From: Mageeibacillus sp. UBA3781
Lineage (GTDB): Bacteria > Bacillota > Clostridia > Saccharofermentanales > Saccharofermentanaceae
Direction: 5' to 3'
Assembly: GCA_002368805.1 (NCBI GenBank)
Contig: DFFH01000020.1
Coordinates: 48,160 to 88,008, forward strand
Length of the DNA: 39,849 bases
A program made the translations under genes and the position numbers. Below the pieces are notes generated by a model that was not told the DNA's origin, ran no database searches, and saw only the letters and a list, made by a program, of their open reading frames with translations. Shown in pieces: positions 25,640 through 34,404 of the stretch; position 1 is the first letter of the stretch; every line of letters begins with the position of its first letter.

Positions 25640-25679
25640 GGATCATCTCTGGTTATAACTCAATTTCACGGAGGCAATC

Positions 25680-26372
25680 ATGCTTGAAGAATTAAAACAG
25701 AAAGTATTTGAAGCGAATATGCTTCTTCCCAAGTACGGGCTTGTCACATTCACCTGGGGAAATGTCAGTGCGATCGATCGTGAAAGCGGTCTTTTCGTCA
25801 TCAAACCGAGTGGTGTCCCCTATGAGACAATGACGGCGGATGATATGGTCGTCATGGATCTTGAGGGTAACCGTGTCGAGGGCCGGTATAAGCCATCTTC
25901 CGATACACCGACACACCTGATCTTATATAAACGTTTCCCGAACATCGGCGGTGTGGTTCATACTCATTCCTCTTACGCCACTTCCTGGGCACAAAGCGGA
26001 AGAAGTATCCCCTGCTACGGCACTACTCATGCGGACTACTATTATGGCGCGATCCCGTGCGTCCGCTGCCTGACAAAAGAAGAGATCGAGTCGGACTATG
26101 AGACCAATACAGGAATCCTGATCGCTGATTCTTTTGAGAAAGAAAACCTCGACTATGAAGCGGTTCCGGGCGTCCTTTGCAAAAATCACGGACCGTTTAC
26201 CTGGGGCAAGGACGCACACGAAGCTGTCCACAATGCGGTCGTTCTTGAAGAGGTCGCAAAGATGGCATACCGTACGGAACTTATCAATAAAGAAGTGCTT
26301 CCGGCACCATCTGAACTTCAGGATAAACATTATTTCAGAAAACATGGAAAAAATGCTTATTATGGTCAATAA
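25680..26372 (+). CDS. araD: L-ribulose-5-phosphate 4-epimerase
   Basis: Zinc-dependent class II aldolase-family enzyme that epimerises L-ribulose-5-phosphate to D-xylulose-5-phosphate, which feeds the pentose phosphate or phosphoketolase route. The 230 residues align end to end with E. coli AraD as I remember it, including VTFTWGNVSAIDRE, IKPSGV, KPSSDTPTH, HTHS, GTTHADYYYG, CKNHGPFTWGK and the C-terminal YYGQ. The metal ligands are H94, H96 and H170, with D75 also conserved. This identity is specific to AraD, not the related fuculose-phosphate aldolase, and fixes the pathway as arabinose. GGAGG lies seven bases before the ATG. Confidence 0.97.
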   Translation: MLEELKQKVFEANMLLPKYGLVTFTWGNVSAIDRESGLFVIKPSGVPYETMTADDMVVMDLEGNRVEGRYKPSSDTPTHLILYKRFPNIGGVVHTHSSYATSWAQSGRSIPCYGTTHADYYYGAIPCVRCLTKEEIESDYETNTGILIADSFEKENLDYEAVPGVLCKNHGPFTWGKDAHEAVHNAVVLEEVAKMAYRTELINKEVLPAPSELQDKHYFRKHGKNAYYGQ

Positions 26373-26375
26373 AAA

Positions 26376-26384
26376 TGCTATAAT
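26376..26384 (+). promoter_or_regulatory. Extended -10 promoter before the isomerase gene
   Basis: TGC-TATAAT is a perfect extended -10 element, 30 bases before the isomerase start and just after araD. It would give the isomerase separate transcription from the upstream operon. Confidence 0.6.
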
Positions 26385-26413
26385 GGAATAACCAATTAAG
26401 GAGGATTTAAGAC

Positions 26414-27895
26414 ATGAACAACATTCCAGAAATTAAATTAGGTATCGTTGCTGTTTCTCGTGACTGTTTCCCGATCGCGCTCTCCGAGAAGAGAAGAGCC
26501 GCTATCAAGGCAGCTTATAAGGGTGATCTTTATGAGTGTCCTGTAACAGTAGAGAATGAGCTCGATATGCTCAAGGCAGTGGAAGATGTAAAGAAGGCAG
26601 AGTGCAATGCACTGGTTGTTTTCCTCGGCAACTTCGGTCCTGAAACACCTGAAACACTGATTGCGAAGAATTTTGATGGTCCTTGCATGTTCGTGGCTGC
26701 AGCAGAAGGTGACGGAGACATGGTCAATGGCCGTGGTGATGCTTACTGTGGTATGCTCAACTGCTCATACAACCTCGGTATGAGACATCTTGACGGATAT
26801 ATTCCTGAATATCCTGTCGGTACAGCTGAAGATATCGCTAAAATGATCGCTGACTTCGTTCCGATCGCTCGTGCAGTTATCGGCGTAAAGAACCTCAAAA
26901 TCATTACATTCGGACCCCGTCCGCAGGACTTCTTTGCTTGTAACGCTCCGATCAAGGGCCTTTATGAGCTGGGCGTAGAGATCGAAGAGAACTCTGAGCT
27001 CGATCTTCTCGTTTCCTACAAAGAGCACGAGAATGACCCGCGTATTCCTGAGGTTTGCGCTGACATGGCCAAGGAAATGGGTGAAGGCAAGTACTATCCT
27101 GAGATGAGTGCACGTATGGCACAGTTCGAGCTTACACTGCTTGACTGGGCTGAGAAGCACAAGGGCGCAAGAAAGTATGTAGCATTCGCTGATAAGTGCT
27201 GGCCGGCATTCCCGTCCCAGTTCGGTTTCGAGCCTTGCTATGTAAACAGCCGTCTGGCTTCCCGTGGTATTCCGGTATCCTGCGAAGTAGATATCTACGG
27301 CGCTCTTTCCGAGTACATCGGTATCTGCATCAGCAATGATGCCATCACTCTTCTTGACATCAACAACTCCGTTCCGCAGTACATCTACGATGAGGATAGA
27401 GCTGGTTTCAAGAACTACAAACTCACAGATACATTCATGGGCTTCCATTGCGGTAACACACCTTCCTGCAAGATGTGCTCCGACCGTGCAATCAAGTATC
27501 AGCTCATCCAGCACAGACTCCTTGAGCCGGCTGGTTCTGATCCGGATTTCACACGTGGTACTCTTGAGGGTGACATCGCTGCTTCTCCGATCACGTTCTA
27601 TCGTCTGCAGTGCAACAGCGACGGAGAACTTGTCTCCTACATCGCTGAAGGTGAGATCCTCGATGTTAAGACACGTTCCTTCGGTGGTATCGCCATCTTC
27701 GCTATTCCGGAAATGGCAAGATTCTATCGTCACGTTCTTATCCAGGGAAGATTCCCGCATCATGGCGCTGTAGCATTTGGTCACTACGGCAAGCTGATGT
27801 TCGAGACATTTAAGCTCCTCGGCATCTGCCCGTGTAGAATCGGCTACAACAAGCCGGCTGGCGATCTCTATAAGACAGAGAATCCGTTCAACTGA
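26414..27895 (+). CDS. L-fucose/L-arabinose isomerase-family protein, predicted L-arabinose isomerase
   Basis: A 493-residue aldose-ketose isomerase of the FucI-related superfamily. Probable Mn-binding residues are E291 (SCEVDIYG), D315 (LLDINN) and H345 (GFHCGN). It does not look like classical AraA, whose sequence is different though the fold is related. Placed after araB and araD, with no other isomerase in the locus, it probably converts L-arabinose to L-ribulose. The ribosome binding site AAGGAGG is strong, and codon choice (many GCT, ACA, CTC) resembles the highly expressed binding protein at 31572. A 14-bp terminator stem follows. Alternative: a fucose isomerase, less likely beside AraD. 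Confidence 0.85.
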   Translation: MNNIPEIKLGIVAVSRDCFPIALSEKRRAAIKAAYKGDLYECPVTVENELDMLKAVEDVKKAECNALVVFLGNFGPETPETLIAKNFDGPCMFVAAAEGDGDMVNGRGDAYCGMLNCSYNLGMRHLDGYIPEYPVGTAEDIAKMIADFVPIARAVIGVKNLKIITFGPRPQDFFACNAPIKGLYELGVEIEENSELDLLVSYKEHENDPRIPEVCADMAKEMGEGKYYPEMSARMAQFELTLLDWAEKHKGARKYVAFADKCWPAFPSQFGFEPCYVNSRLASRGIPVSCEVDIYGALSEYIGICISNDAITLLDINNSVPQYIYDEDRAGFKNYKLTDTFMGFHCGNTPSCKMCSDRAIKYQLIQHRLLEPAGSDPDFTRGTLEGDIAASPITFYRLQCNSDGELVSYIAEGEILDVKTRSFGGIAIFAIPEMARFYRHVLIQGRFPHHGAVAFGHYGKLMFETFKLLGICPCRIGYNKPAGDLYKTENPFN

Positions 27896-27923
27896 TCTTA
27901 GATCATTAATACCGGACGTTAAG

Positions 27924-27963
27924 GGGCTGCTCCCGCAGGTAAGATGCGGGAGCAGCCCTTTTC
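27924..27963 (+). terminator. Strong Rho-independent terminator after the isomerase gene
   Basis: A 14-bp perfect stem, GGGCTGCTCCCGCA (27924-27937) with TGCGGGAGCAGCCC (27945-27958), is followed by TTTT. Confidence 0.92.
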
Positions 27964-27972
27964 TGATATAAT
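27964..27972 (+). promoter_or_regulatory. Extended -10 promoter of the two-component operon
   Basis: TGA-TATAAT is an extended -10 element directly after the terminator and 31 bases before the kinase start. No -35 is evident. Confidence 0.55.
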
Positions 27973-28003
27973 ATAGGTATTTATATATGTGTGAGTAGCA
28001 ATC

Positions 28004-29776
28004 TTGATTCGGAAGTACTTGATCAAATTTCTAAATAACATCAAGCTACATAATAAGTTCCTTATTATGTATCTTTTTTGCGTTATCATACCGCTGATCA
28101 TTGCAAATGCCATTATTTTCAACTCCATATATACCAAGGAATATAATAATAGAATCCACGAACTCGATAATATCGCCAGTAAATATATTTCCACCATCGA
28201 TTCGTCGCTGAATTACAATACCCGCATAGCCAGAGCCATCTCCGGCAACCAGCAGCTGAACTCTTTTCTAAATAAGAAATATAAGAATCTGAATGATTAT
28301 TATGAGAAGTACTATGATTTTGTAAATAAATCATACTTTCAATCCCTCGTTAATCTTGTAAATGACCGAAGCGGCAAGATCATGATCTATGTCGATAACC
28401 CCACGATCTTTGAAAGCTCCACATTTAAGCAGATGTCGAAGATCAAGGATAAAGAGTGGTATAAGCGTTATGTGGAGTCAGGCTTGGATGAGTGCCTGCT
28501 GGTATTCTATGATGATTCCGCTGAACTTGGCGAAAGCCGTAAAAGATTTATGTTCATCAAGAAGATGCAATCCTTTGATTCCAGCTGTGAAAAGATCATC
28601 CGAGTGGATATGAACAGTGAAGAGATCAGAAATCAGCTTCTGCGTATATCCAAAGAATATAAGATGTATGTATGTTGTGACGATTATGTCGCATTTACGC
28701 AGTATGGTACCGCCATATTAAACATCAAAATCGATAATATAAAAGAAGAATATAAGATCATGTCCCATAAAGAGTACAGCGCTTATGGAACGAAGCTTGA
28801 TGTATATCTGTTCAGTAATGAGCTTTTGTTAAACTCGGTTATTCTCGCCAATCGATGGATCATTATCTTCCTCCTGCTTTTTACACTTGTCATCCCGATC
28901 CTTGTCATGAAGATCATCGAGGAATCTTTAACGATGCGTATCGTCAAGCTCGGAGATGCATTTAACGGCAGCCAAGTCGATAAATTCCAGCCGATCTCTT
29001 CAGTCGAGGGAAATGACGAGATTTCCGCACTTATGTACAACTACAATAATATCGTGTCGATCAATAAGGATCTTATTAACTCGCTTTATAAAGATAAACT
29101 GAAGGAACGTGAGAATGATCTTTCTCGTAAGAATGCAGAACTTCTTGCTCTTCAGAGCCAGATCAATCCGCATTTCCTTTTTAATTCACTGGAGAGTATC
29201 CGTATGCACAGCATTCTGAAAGGCGAGGAAGAGACCGCGGAGATGGTAGAGAAACTTGCCCTGATGACCCGTCAGAACGTGGAGTGGGGAAATGATCTGG
29301 TAACGGTAAAAAAAGAGACAGAATCCATCGAAGCATATCTCTATTTACAGAGTTACCGTTTCGGTGACCGTCTATCCTTTGATGTAGATGTTGAGAAGTC
29401 CTGTGAAGACTACCTTATTCCCAAACTAACGCTGGTAACATTTGTGGAAAATGCTTGCGTTCACGGAATTGAGTCAAAATCATCCGCCGGATGGATATTC
29501 GTGCGTGTGTATCAGAAAGACGGGGATCTTTGTATGGAGATCGAAGATACCGGTGGTGGAATGACCGATCAGGAAATAGAGAATCTTTTGAAGAGCATCG
29601 AGTCGGTCAGTATTGACCAGATCAAAGGGAAGAAGCATGTAGGCATTTTGAATGCTTGTCTTCGTTTGAAGATTCATACGAATAACGATGTAACGTTTTC
29701 GATTGACAGTGAAGTCGGCGTCGGTATGTGTGTTCTGATCCGTATTCCGATAAAGCGGCTTCGTAGAAATGTGTAA
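28004..29776 (+). CDS. Sensor histidine kinase, YesM/LytS type
   Basis: A 590-residue membrane sensor. The first transmembrane helix is at about 18-40. An extracytoplasmic sensing domain follows to about 279, with a second helix at about 281-305 and a HAMP-like linker. The His_kinase domain carries QINPHFLFNSLESIR with phospho-acceptor H390, and an ATPase domain has the FVENACVHG N-box and EDTGGGM G-box. This class regulates uptake and breakdown of plant polysaccharides. The start is TTG with a weak ribosome binding site; an in-frame GTG 15 bases upstream runs straight into a stop. The partner regulator follows 14 bases after the stop. Confidence 0.93.
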   Translation: MIRKYLIKFLNNIKLHNKFLIMYLFCVIIPLIIANAIIFNSIYTKEYNNRIHELDNIASKYISTIDSSLNYNTRIARAISGNQQLNSFLNKKYKNLNDYYEKYYDFVNKSYFQSLVNLVNDRSGKIMIYVDNPTIFESSTFKQMSKIKDKEWYKRYVESGLDECLLVFYDDSAELGESRKRFMFIKKMQSFDSSCEKIIRVDMNSEEIRNQLLRISKEYKMYVCCDDYVAFTQYGTAILNIKIDNIKEEYKIMSHKEYSAYGTKLDVYLFSNELLLNSVILANRWIIIFLLLFTLVIPILVMKIIEESLTMRIVKLGDAFNGSQVDKFQPISSVEGNDEISALMYNYNNIVSINKDLINSLYKDKLKERENDLSRKNAELLALQSQINPHFLFNSLESIRMHSILKGEEETAEMVEKLALMTRQNVEWGNDLVTVKKETESIEAYLYLQSYRFGDRLSFDVDVEKSCEDYLIPKLTLVTFVENACVHGIESKSSAGWIFVRVYQKDGDLCMEIEDTGGGMTDQEIENLLKSIESVSIDQIKGKKHVGILNACLRLKIHTNNDVTFSIDSEVGVGMCVLIRIPIKRLRRNV

Positions 29777-29790
29777 AGTGAGGGAATGGT

Positions 29791-31383
29791 ATGTTAAAAG
29801 TAATGATCGTAGATGATGAGCCTTATATCCTCCAGGGACTTCAGCTCCTGATCGATTGGAATCAGGAAGGATTTGAGATCGATGCGCTTATGAGCAATGG
29901 TAAAGAAGCCTTGGATTATCTTAAGGACCACAAGATCGACCTGATCATTTCTGATATTAAAATGCCGGTCTTAAACGGACTGGATCTTCTTGATGAGATC
30001 GAAAGACAGCATCTTTCCGAAGCAAAGTTCGTGTTCCTGACAGGTTATGATGATTTTTCCTTTGTCCAGAGGGCTATCCGGAATAATTGTCTGGATTATA
30101 TTCTTAAGCCGGTAAGCAAAGAAGACCTTCTAAATCTTTTGCATCGTGTTTCTAATCTTAATGAAGAGAAGGAGAAAGTCCGCGAGAACCAGAAAACGAT
30201 GGAGGATGCTTTTCTTGCTTCGAATCTGATGTCCATCATCAAAGGGAAATTTGACGAGAACAATATTGATTTCGTAAACAATCACCTGCAGCTTGCAGGT
30301 GGTATCCGATTCGTGGATATCGAGATGATGACTGAGGAGTCTTCTGAAGAAGAGGATGACTATGACCTTCGCGTGCTGCAGAAGCAGATGTTTGCTGCCT
30401 GCAAGGATATTCTGAAAGAAAATGCCTGCCACTTTATCTTTGATGTTTCGTATGATAAGGATAATTATGATGTCGGATTCATATATTGTGAAAACATGGC
30501 AACAAGAAGGGATATGACTGAAAAAGAGTTCTTCGAGATGTTCCTTAAAAAACTGGAAGTGCTGTTTATCAAGCCGGTACGGATCATGTGCGGAAAGACG
30601 GTCCCGGATGTCGCTTCTCTTTCAAAGTCATACAGCTCGTGCATTCGTATCAGCAGTATCATGGGATTCCATAAACAGAAGAATCTGTATTTCTATGAAG
30701 AAGACATTCAATTTGGTCAAACTGGCATCGTCCTTTGCAAAAACAGACTTGATGAAGTGATCAATGCGATCCAGTCAAACAATGAGGAGCTGATCAAGAG
30801 TGCTGTTCTTGCGCTTTACGAGGAGATGAACACTTCCGGACAGAACAATAATGTAATTGACCTGAATATTAACTACCTATTATTCCAGCTGATCCATCTG
30901 GCATCTGAGCAGGATGACAATGTCAATCAGGAAGAAGTTATTCAGTATATCTCGGAGAAATCGTTTGAGAATTCATTTAAACGAGGTTCGCGTCAGCATA
31001 TGGAACGTTTCGCGATCGAATATGCTGATTATCTGATGGGGCTTCGTAAGAATGTATCCCGTGGTATTCTCTCAAGTATTGAGGCGGAGATAAGAGACCA
31101 TTATGCGGAAAACATCAGCCTCAGAAATCTAGGGGAGAAGTATTTCATTAACAGTTCTTACCTCGGTCAGATCTTCCGGAAAAAGTATAACCAGTCTTTC
31201 AAAGACTACCTGACAACTTATAGGATCAATGAAGCAGCCAAACAGTTAATCTGTTCTGATAAGAAGATCAATCAGATCGCAGCGGATGTCGGATACCGTG
31301 ATTGTGACTATTTTATCCGGAAGTTTATTGAAACGATGGGCTGTACCCCGTCAAAATATAGAAAGACACATGCTGAAAAATAG
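29791..31383 (+). CDS. Response regulator, YesN type (receiver plus AraC DNA-binding domain)
   Basis: A 530-residue transcription regulator. The receiver domain (1 to about 120) has the acidic pocket VDDE (D8, D9), phospho-acceptor D55 in LIISDIKMP, and K106 in LKPV. The middle 300 residues show no domain I can name, as is common in YesN-type regulators. The last 100 residues are an AraC double helix-turn-helix (SLRNLGEKYFINSSYLGQIFRKKYNQSF region, ending GCTPSKYRK). It forms a pair with the kinase upstream and most likely activates the transporter and enzyme genes on either side. The binding site may be the repeated sequences at 22102-22134 and 31414-31471. Confidence 0.93.
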   Translation: MLKVMIVDDEPYILQGLQLLIDWNQEGFEIDALMSNGKEALDYLKDHKIDLIISDIKMPVLNGLDLLDEIERQHLSEAKFVFLTGYDDFSFVQRAIRNNCLDYILKPVSKEDLLNLLHRVSNLNEEKEKVRENQKTMEDAFLASNLMSIIKGKFDENNIDFVNNHLQLAGGIRFVDIEMMTEESSEEEDDYDLRVLQKQMFAACKDILKENACHFIFDVSYDKDNYDVGFIYCENMATRRDMTEKEFFEMFLKKLEVLFIKPVRIMCGKTVPDVASLSKSYSSCIRISSIMGFHKQKNLYFYEEDIQFGQTGIVLCKNRLDEVINAIQSNNEELIKSAVLALYEEMNTSGQNNNVIDLNINYLLFQLIHLASEQDDNVNQEEVIQYISEKSFENSFKRGSRQHMERFAIEYADYLMGLRKNVSRGILSSIEAEIRDHYAENISLRNLGEKYFINSSYLGQIFRKKYNQSFKDYLTTYRINEAAKQLICSDKKINQIAADVGYRDCDYFIRKFIETMGCTPSKYRKTHAEK

Positions 31384-31413
31384 CCTGTTTTTCCGCATTT
31401 AGAACATATAGCA

Positions 31414-31471
31414 TAAATCGCAAACGGTTTCGCCTCGATTTCGTTGTGAAACATGCCTAGACTTTTTCATG
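31414..31471. promoter_or_regulatory. Candidate regulator-binding region upstream of the ABC transporter
   Basis: Contains TAAATCGCAAAC (31414-31425) and CTAGACTTTTTCATG (31457-31471), both shared with the divergent esterase/GH51 region. It also contains an inverted repeat, AAATCG (31415-31420) and CGATTT (31436-31441), centred 15 bases apart. The element ends 23 bases before the likely -35 box, a usual place for an activator. Confidence 0.5.
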
Positions 31472-31493
31472 GAATGAGTAAGAGTTTTTCGGG

Positions 31494-31522
31494 TTGTTTG
31501 AAATAATAACGAAATCTAAAAT
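31494..31522 (+). promoter_or_regulatory. Promoter of the ABC transporter operon
   Basis: TTGTTT (31494-31499), 17 bases and TAAAAT (31517-31522). The weak -35 fits an activator-dependent promoter. A small hairpin, AGTTGC/GCAACT (31534-31549), lies in the leader. Confidence 0.5.
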
Positions 31523-31571
31523 TAAAAAAGAATAAGTTGCATAAGCAACTCAATTTTAAGGAGGTTATATA

Positions 31572-33359
31572 ATGAAATCGAAGAAGATTTTTGCGGTTGC
31601 ACTGGCATGTATGATGACAGTTGGTTCATTCGCAGGCTGTAAGAAAAAGAGCGACAGCACAGGTACATCTGCTACCAGCGGCTCTGACACAACAGCTTCT
31701 GAGTCTCAGTCTGAATCTGCTACTGAGAGCGCAACAGAAGGTTCTACATCTGCAACAGAAGCAAGCACCTACGGTGCGGATGAGATTTCCGATTACACAT
31801 TCCTTGCTTTCATGGCTAACAAGGAAATCAATGACGGAAACGATATCCAGGAAGAACTTGCTAAGCGTACAGGTGTCCGCATTAAGGAAACCTGGAATGC
31901 TAACCAGGATGCAGCAGAGGCTGTTGGTACTATGATCGCTTCCGGTGATCTTCCGGACTTTATCGATGGTGGTAACGGCTGTAAGATGCTCGCTGAGAAT
32001 GATTGCCTCGTTGCTTGGGACGATTATCTCGCAGATCCTGCTTTTGCAAACCTTAAGGAAATGTTCTCTGATAAGCAGTGGGAACTCTTCCGTCAGGCTG
32101 ATGGTCACATCTACTGGGCTAACGTATTCGGTAAGACATATGGCGAGCCGAAGACAAGAACTCACAACGATGAGGCTTTCTGGGTACAGGTTCGTGTTCT
32201 TGAGGACGCTAACTATCCTGTAATCGAGACTCTTGACGAGTACTTCGCACTTCTTGAAAACTACGCTAAGAAGTATCCGAAGAACGAAGATGGTACAGAA
32301 GTAATTCCTTACACAGCTCTTTGCGAAGGCTGGAGATATTTCTGTATTGAGAATGCTCCTGAGTTCCTCGATGGTTATCCGAACGACGGTTCCGTAATCG
32401 TTAACCTGGATGATCCGAGCAAGCCGACAATTCAGGACTACAACACAACTCCGACAGCTAAGATGTACTTCAAGAAGCTGAACGAAGTTTACAACGCAGG
32501 CATCATGGATCCTGAGTTCGCTACAATGGACTACGATGGATACATTGCTAAGCTGGCTTCCGGTGCTGTACTTGGTATGTGCGACCAGAACTGGGACTTC
32601 GCACAGATCAACAACACCTTCATCGAGAAGGGCTTTGATAAGAAGGGTTACAACTATGTACCTCTCGGACTCGTAGCTCAGAAGGGCCAGACAAAGAACC
32701 AGTGGCACGCTTATGCAGACGTACCGAACGTTTCTTCCGGTATTGCTGTAACAACTAAGTGTCAAGATCCGGATAAGGCATTTAAGTTCCTGAACACCTG
32801 CCTTGATCAGGATATCCACGATCTCCGTTTCTGGGGTATCAAGGATGTAGACTACCTCGTAGATGCTGACGGTATGTACTACAGAACAGAAGAAATGAGA
32901 CAGAACTGGCAGTCTGATGCTTACCTCGCTAAGCACGTCTGCACATACTCCTACTTCCCGCAGTGGGGCGGTACTTCCCGTGATGGTAAGAACGCTATGA
33001 AGCCGGGTGACCAGGAGTCCGAGTTCTTCGCAACTCTCTCTGATCCGCTCAAGAAGGCATTTGAAGCATACGGATACACCGCTTACGGTGACTTCCTCAG
33101 ATCTGAGCACATCACAGAGCTTGGTTTCTGGTATCCGATGTATTCTCACTCCAACGACATGGATACAACAACCGATTACGGTATGGCTTGGACCAGAATG
33201 GGTGAGTGCAAGCACGAGTGGCTGCCGAAGGTAGTTATCTCTAAGGACTTCGAGTCCGATTGGGAGAAGTATCAGAAAGCTTATAAGGATTGTAAGCCGG
33301 AAGTCTTCCTCGCAGAGATGCAGAAGGAGCTCGATCGTCGTATCGCTCTCAGCAAGTAA
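31572..33359 (+). CDS. Extracellular solute-binding lipoprotein of the sugar ABC transporter
   Basis: A 595-residue lipoprotein that captures oligosaccharides outside the cell. The signal peptide ends in lipobox SFAGC with C23 as the lipidated residue. A Ser/Thr/Glu-rich linker follows to about residue 68. The DLPDFIDG motif near residue 125 and overall length fit the LplA/YtcQ class of large binding proteins that work with LplB/LplC permeases. The ribosome binding site AAGGAGG is strong. Codon use (GCT, CTC, ACA, TCC) suggests high expression, and leaves a long open frame on the opposite strand that is not a gene. A stable hairpin separates it from the permease genes. Confidence 0.93.
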   Translation: MKSKKIFAVALACMMTVGSFAGCKKKSDSTGTSATSGSDTTASESQSESATESATEGSTSATEASTYGADEISDYTFLAFMANKEINDGNDIQEELAKRTGVRIKETWNANQDAAEAVGTMIASGDLPDFIDGGNGCKMLAENDCLVAWDDYLADPAFANLKEMFSDKQWELFRQADGHIYWANVFGKTYGEPKTRTHNDEAFWVQVRVLEDANYPVIETLDEYFALLENYAKKYPKNEDGTEVIPYTALCEGWRYFCIENAPEFLDGYPNDGSVIVNLDDPSKPTIQDYNTTPTAKMYFKKLNEVYNAGIMDPEFATMDYDGYIAKLASGAVLGMCDQNWDFAQINNTFIEKGFDKKGYNYVPLGLVAQKGQTKNQWHAYADVPNVSSGIAVTTKCQDPDKAFKFLNTCLDQDIHDLRFWGIKDVDYLVDADGMYYRTEEMRQNWQSDAYLAKHVCTYSYFPQWGGTSRDGKNAMKPGDQESEFFATLSDPLKKAFEAYGYTAYGDFLRSEHITELGFWYPMYSHSNDMDTTTDYGMAWTRMGECKHEWLPKVVISKDFESDWEKYQKAYKDCKPEVFLAEMQKELDRRIALSK

Positions 33360-33379
33360 TTAATTTATCTAACTGATGT

Positions 33380-33419
33380 GTGGTGGCAACCACTGTTGTA
33401 GGACTGTGGTTGCCATCAC
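33380..33419 (+). promoter_or_regulatory. Intercistronic hairpin between binding protein and permease genes
   Basis: A 14-bp stem (33380-33393 with 33406-33419, one G-U pair) begins 20 bases after the binding-protein stop and has no T tract. It is probably an mRNA-stabilising or attenuating structure that keeps the binding protein in excess over the permeases. Confidence 0.6.
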
Positions 33420-33442
33420 TCGGTTTAGGGGGAAAACAATAC

Positions 33443-34390
33443 ATGAAGGTTGGTAAAAGCGGCGGCAGCGGTTCCGTCGTTCTTAAAAATAAAATAACAA
33501 AGACCGAACTTCGACGTCAGAGTGTACTTCTCATCATTGCCGGTCTGTATGTTATTTATGGTATTGTGTTTTATTACCTTCCATTAGCCGGTTGGACGAT
33601 GGCATTCGAGAACTTTAAGCTCAAGGATGGTGTCTTTGGTTCCGAGAAGGTCGGATTTAAATGGTTTAAAACACTCTTTGAAGATAAGACCTTTATTCGT
33701 GTAATTCGAAACACACTTGCAATGGGTGTTATTAACCTCATTGCTACGACTGTTACTGCTATTGGTTTTGCTATTCTTTTAAGTGAAGTTCGTAATGTGA
33801 TGGGTAAGAAGATCGTTCAGACGATTTCCTACCTGCCTCACTTCCTTTCCTGGATCGTTGTTACAAGTATCGTAAAAGATGCTTTCGCAACAAAGGGAAT
33901 GATCAATGAGCTCCTTACAAGCTTGGGAATCATAAAGACTCCTATCAGCTTTTTCATGCATACTCAGTATTTCTGGCCGATCGTTGCCATCTCCAATGTT
34001 TGGAAGGAAACAGGTTGGAATGCTATCATCTATCTTGCTACTATCACAGCTATCGACCCGTCTCTTTATGAAGCGGCCGCTATGGATGGTGCCGGAAGAT
34101 GGCAGAGAATTAAGCATATTACCATTCCGGGTATTCGTTCCACGATCATCATTCTGTTGATCATGAATATCGGTAATGTTATCAATGCAGGATTTGAAGT
34201 ACAGTATCTGCTCGGTCTTGGTGTACTGAAGCCGGTATCTGAGACGATCGACATCTACGTACTGAATTATGGTATGAAGAACTTCTCTCTTGGTACTGCA
34301 GCAGGTATTTTCAAAACATTTGTATCAATGACCCTGATCTTGCTATTTAACTTTATAGCCAAGAAGACAGGCGATGAACGTCTGTTCTAG
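33443..34390 (+). CDS. ABC transporter permease, LplB type
   Basis: A 315-residue inner-membrane subunit of a carbohydrate importer of the CUT1 class. Six hydrophobic segments are visible, starting with SVLLIIAGLYVIYGIVFYYLP. The EAA loop reads EAAAMDGAGRWQRIKHITIPGI (the first 20 or so residues of the loop, near 210), the contact site for the ATPase. I start it at ATG 33443 behind AGGGGGA rather than at 33380, which lies in the preceding hairpin. The second permease follows after 14 bases. No ATPase gene is present, so it probably uses a shared MsmX-type ATPase encoded elsewhere. Confidence 0.93.
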   Translation: MKVGKSGGSGSVVLKNKITKTELRRQSVLLIIAGLYVIYGIVFYYLPLAGWTMAFENFKLKDGVFGSEKVGFKWFKTLFEDKTFIRVIRNTLAMGVINLIATTVTAIGFAILLSEVRNVMGKKIVQTISYLPHFLSWIVVTSIVKDAFATKGMINELLTSLGIIKTPISFFMHTQYFWPIVAISNVWKETGWNAIIYLATITAIDPSLYEAAAMDGAGRWQRIKHITIPGIRSTIIILLIMNIGNVINAGFEVQYLLGLGVLKPVSETIDIYVLNYGMKNFSLGTAAGIFKTFVSMTLILLFNFIAKKTGDERLF

Positions 34391-34404
34391 GGAGGTAGAA
34401 GCAT

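Noticed and set aside
26765..27784. A 339-codon minus-strand frame opposite the isomerase gene
   Set aside because: Shadow of a highly biased, well-identified gene.
31418..31432. Possible catabolite-response (cre) site around CGCAAACGGTTTCG
   Set aside because: It matches the cre consensus at only about 10 of 14 positions and misses the flanking T and A. The match to 22102-22113 explains the sequence better.
31626..33215. A 529-codon open frame on the minus strand opposite the solute-binding protein gene
   Set aside because: It is antisense to a well-supported lipoprotein gene with strongly biased codons, has no ribosome binding site and encodes no recognisable domain. Codon bias of the real gene removes stops from this frame.
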